DNA of 64,000 nucleotides from an uncultured Sphingomonadaceae bacterium (GTDB lineage: Bacteria > Pseudomonadota > Alphaproteobacteria > Sphingomonadales > Sphingomonadaceae), in contig CAJXSN010000001.1 in the NCBI GenBank assembly GCA_913060895.1, forward strand, positions 62,001-126,000, read 5' to 3'. A model generated the notes under the pieces. That model was not told the DNA's origin. It made no database searches and saw only the letters and a list, made by a program, of their open reading frames with translations. Position numbers and translations under genes: made by a program. Positions 62,611-64,000 of this stretch are shown here, piece after piece (position 1 is the stretch's first letter; each line of letters starts with the position of its first letter).

Positions 62611-62626
62611 GAGTCCAAGCGGACTC
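62611..62626. promoter_or_regulatory. Palindromic GANTC pair, ccrM-proximal
   Basis: GAGTCC and GGACTC form a perfect 6-base inverted repeat with a 4-base spacer. Each arm contains a CcrM target (GAGTC at 62611-62615, GACTC at 62622-62626), so methylation of both arms would change the whole element at once. Confidence 0.65.
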
Positions 62627-62704
62627 CGCGTCAAGGAAGGATTTCAACATCGATATGGTTAACCCTGCGTAAGCTCAACCGGAACGAAAGGTGTCCGGCA
62701 CAAG

Positions 62705-62739
62705 ATATTGAGTCCGCAACCGTTAGCCGGACTCGATAT
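62705..62739. promoter_or_regulatory. Palindromic GANTC pair, ccrM-distal
   Basis: ATATTGAGTCCG (62705-62716) and CGGACTCGATAT (62728-62739) form a 12-base inverted repeat with one mismatch and an 11-base spacer. Each arm carries one GANTC site (62710-62714, 62730-62734). It has no T-run, so it is not a normal terminator of the upstream antiporter gene. It repeats the GAGTCC/CGGACTC layout of the proximal element. Confidence 0.6.
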
Positions 62740-62790
62740 GCAGGGGTGTGGCGCAAAAGACTCTTCTCCCGCGCTCTTTTGGAAAAGGCG

Positions 62791-63705
62791 CTAGGCTAGC
62801 GTCAGGACGATATTCGCGCTGAAGGCCACCAACAGTGCCGCGCCCAATGCGCGCCCGATGGCGCGGCCCCGCCACAGCAGCACCCACAGCATCAGTGCCG
62901 ATCCCAGCAGTACGGCCATTTGCAGCCCGATCAATTCGCGCGGCAACGCAGCAGGCGCCATAAGCATGGTGGCCCCGCCGATCAGGAAGATATTATAGAT
63001 ATTGCTACCCACAACATTACCGATGGCCAGCCCCGGCTTGCCCCGCCATGCAGCGGCCACCGAAGCGGCAAGCTCTGGCAGAGACGTGCCGATGGCGACC
63101 ACTGTCAGGCCGATGACTGTCTCGCTGACACCGGCAGCGGTGGCGATCTCGATCGCCCCTTCCACCAGCCATTTGCCCCCAAACACCAGCGCAGCAAGCC
63201 CGCCGATAAACAGCAAAATCGCCATAGGCAGACGCGGGATCGTATCGTCATCATCCTCTTCATCGCGCGGATGGTTGATGCGCCATATGATGTAGATCAC
63301 CAACAGCGTCAGCAGCCCCGACCCGATCCACAGCGCACCAGCCTGCGACAGCGCCAGTGCCGCCAGCACTATCGTCGCACCCAATGCCACGGCGGCATCG
63401 CGGCGGCCCAGACCGGTCAGAACAATCGGCGCAATCAGGGCGGTTGCACCCAGTATCAGCAGCGTATTGGCGATATTGGAGCCGACGATATTGCCCCACG
63501 CGATCTCCGGCGAACCGGCGCGCGCGGCTTCTACACTGGTCACCAGTTCGGGCATCGACGTCGCCATACCGACAATGATTATGCCGGTCAGCAGGGTAGA
63601 AAGACCCATCGCCTTGGCGATGCCCACAGCCCCGCGCACCAGCAATTCGCCGCCCAGCGCAAGGCCGATCAGGCCGATAATGATGAGGAGTATGGATGTG
63701 TGCAT
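62791..63705 (-). CDS. Calcium/sodium antiporter (YrbG-like)
   Basis: 304-residue inner-membrane Na+/Ca2+ exchanger family protein. The two alpha-repeats are plain: WGNIVGSNIANTLLILGATALIAPI in the first half and IGNVVGSNIYNIFLIGGATMLMAP in the second. An acidic loop (DEEDDDD near residue 150) separates the halves. The open frame extends to 63912 over rnhB, but ATG 63705 starts the membrane protein. No Shine-Dalgarno is seen; coupling to rnhB is possible. Confidence 0.9.
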   Translation of the reverse strand: MHTSILLIIIGLIGLALGGELLVRGAVGIAKAMGLSTLLTGIIIVGMATSMPELVTSVEAARAGSPEIAWGNIVGSNIANTLLILGATALIAPIVLTGLGRRDAAVALGATIVLAALALSQAGALWIGSGLLTLLVIYIIWRINHPRDEEDDDDTIPRLPMAILLFIGGLAALVFGGKWLVEGAIEIATAAGVSETVIGLTVVAIGTSLPELAASVAAAWRGKPGLAIGNVVGSNIYNIFLIGGATMLMAPAALPRELIGLQMAVLLGSALMLWVLLWRGRAIGRALGAALLVAFSANIVLTLA

Positions 63706-63743
63706 GAATGAATGGCTCAATTGTGGTCGTGGAAAGGCGCTGG

Positions 63744-64000
63744 TCAGAGAAGCGCTGCCTGCGCGACTGGGGAGAAACTGCGACGATGGTGCGGACTTGG
63801 CCCGTGAAGGCGCAGTGCCTCCATATGGACGCGGGTTCCATACCCTTTGTTGCGATCCCATTGATAGTGCGGATATTCTTTCGCCGCGTGCAGCATTATC
63901 CGGTCCCGCCATTCCTTCGCCACGATGCTGGCCGCACTGATCGCAGGTTCCAGCGCATCGCCGCCAACAATCGGGTGCGCAGGCCAGTGCCAGCCCTCGG
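63744..64000 (-). CDS. rnhB: Ribonuclease HII, 3' part
   Basis: C-terminal 85 residues or so of RNase HII, which removes RNA from RNA-DNA hybrids; the 5' part lies beyond the window. GGDALEPAISAASIVAKEWRDRIM, YPHYQWDRNKGYGTRVHMEAL and HGPSPHHRRSFSPV are conserved family blocks, including the metal-site Asp in AKEWRD. The TGA is at 63744-63746. RNase HII is commonly a neighbour of ccrM in alphaproteobacteria, here with the antiporter between. Confidence 0.93.
   Translation of the reverse strand, partial: EGWHWPAHPIVGGDALEPAISAASIVAKEWRDRIMLHAAKEYPHYQWDRNKGYGTRVHMEALRLHGPSPHHRRSFSPVAQAALL

Noticed and set aside
62657-62673. CtrA site TTAA-N7-TTAA upstream of ccrM
   Set aside because: The first half matches but the second reads TAAG; only a half-site can be claimed.
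62705-62739. Intrinsic terminator of the antiporter gene
   Set aside because: The inverted repeat is strong, but no T-run follows on the minus strand; the GANTC content makes a regulatory role more likely.
63706-63912. 69-codon upstream extension of the antiporter frame
   Set aside because: It is the rnhB 3' coding region read in another frame; the antiporter's membrane region starts at 63705.

Overview
The window reads as chromosomal DNA of an alphaproteobacterium in the Sphingomonadales, most likely the family Erythrobacteraceae. The evidence is the moderately high GC, a CcrM-type GANTC adenine methyltransferase, a K+-insensitive membrane pyrophosphatase placed after nusB-thiL, a 40-residue aa3 oxidase subunit IV gene placed before a split pnt operon, a TonB-dependent receptor, short-form HisG, a CpaF secretion ATPase and several c-di-GMP enzymes. 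Family-level placement is inference; no marker gene such as 16S rRNA is present. I see no phage, insertion sequence, CRISPR array or plasmid gene. 

Layout. 0-7 kb: cobS (minus), an MpaB-like oxygenase, a DUF1428 protein and a small membrane protein (plus), a J-domain protein (minus), BolA, an AraC regulator, and a coupled short-chain dehydrogenase/epoxide-hydrolase-like pair. 7-14.3 kb: a DUF2332 gene divergent from hisG-hisD-nusB-thiL, then a 600-base leader and hppA with a strong terminator. 14.4-17.6 kb: a FemAB/CelD-like acyltransferase, a cupin-like protein and tesB, closed by a perfect hairpin. 17.6-24.4 kb: a CHASE2-EAL phosphodiesterase, a DEAD-box helicase and uvrC. 24.4-29.8 kb: a TonB-dependent receptor divergent from a wax ester synthase and its coupled alpha/beta hydrolase. 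29.9-38 kb: infA-maf-rne-like-yacG-tRNA-Phe-purC, a lipid-kinase-like gene, an M16 peptidase and purS-purQ. 

38-48.3 kb: a membrane PAS-GGDEF-EAL protein, glmS, an EamA transporter, a lone cpaF, a two-TM protein, an entericidin-like lipoprotein, an NAD-binding protein, a dGTPase-like HD protein and an Asp/Glu racemase. 48.3-51 kb: a coupled beta-helix protein and diheme cytochrome followed by a truncated hydrolase. 50.9-55 kb: aa3 subunit IV, pntAA, two related secreted proteins, pntAB, pntB and a lipoprotein in one minus-strand operon. 55.2-64 kb: a degenerate NtrC-like regulator, an SDR, a PhoD-like phosphatase, folP, a diguanylate cyclase, ccrM, a Ca/Na antiporter and the 3' end of rnhB. 

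Most of the window is housekeeping: histidine, purine, folate, thiamine-cofactor, amino-sugar, translation and DNA repair genes, plus membrane energetics (pyrophosphatase, transhydrogenase, oxidase subunit). The parts most worth following are (1) the ccrM upstream region, where two inverted repeats each built from a pair of GANTC sites sit beside a perfect DnaA box; (2) the uncharacterised beta-helix/diheme cytochrome pair; (3) the NtrC-like regulator that keeps its receiver and HTH but has lost the GAFTGA threonine and the arginine fingers; and (4) two diverged secreted proteins embedded inside the transhydrogenase operon.
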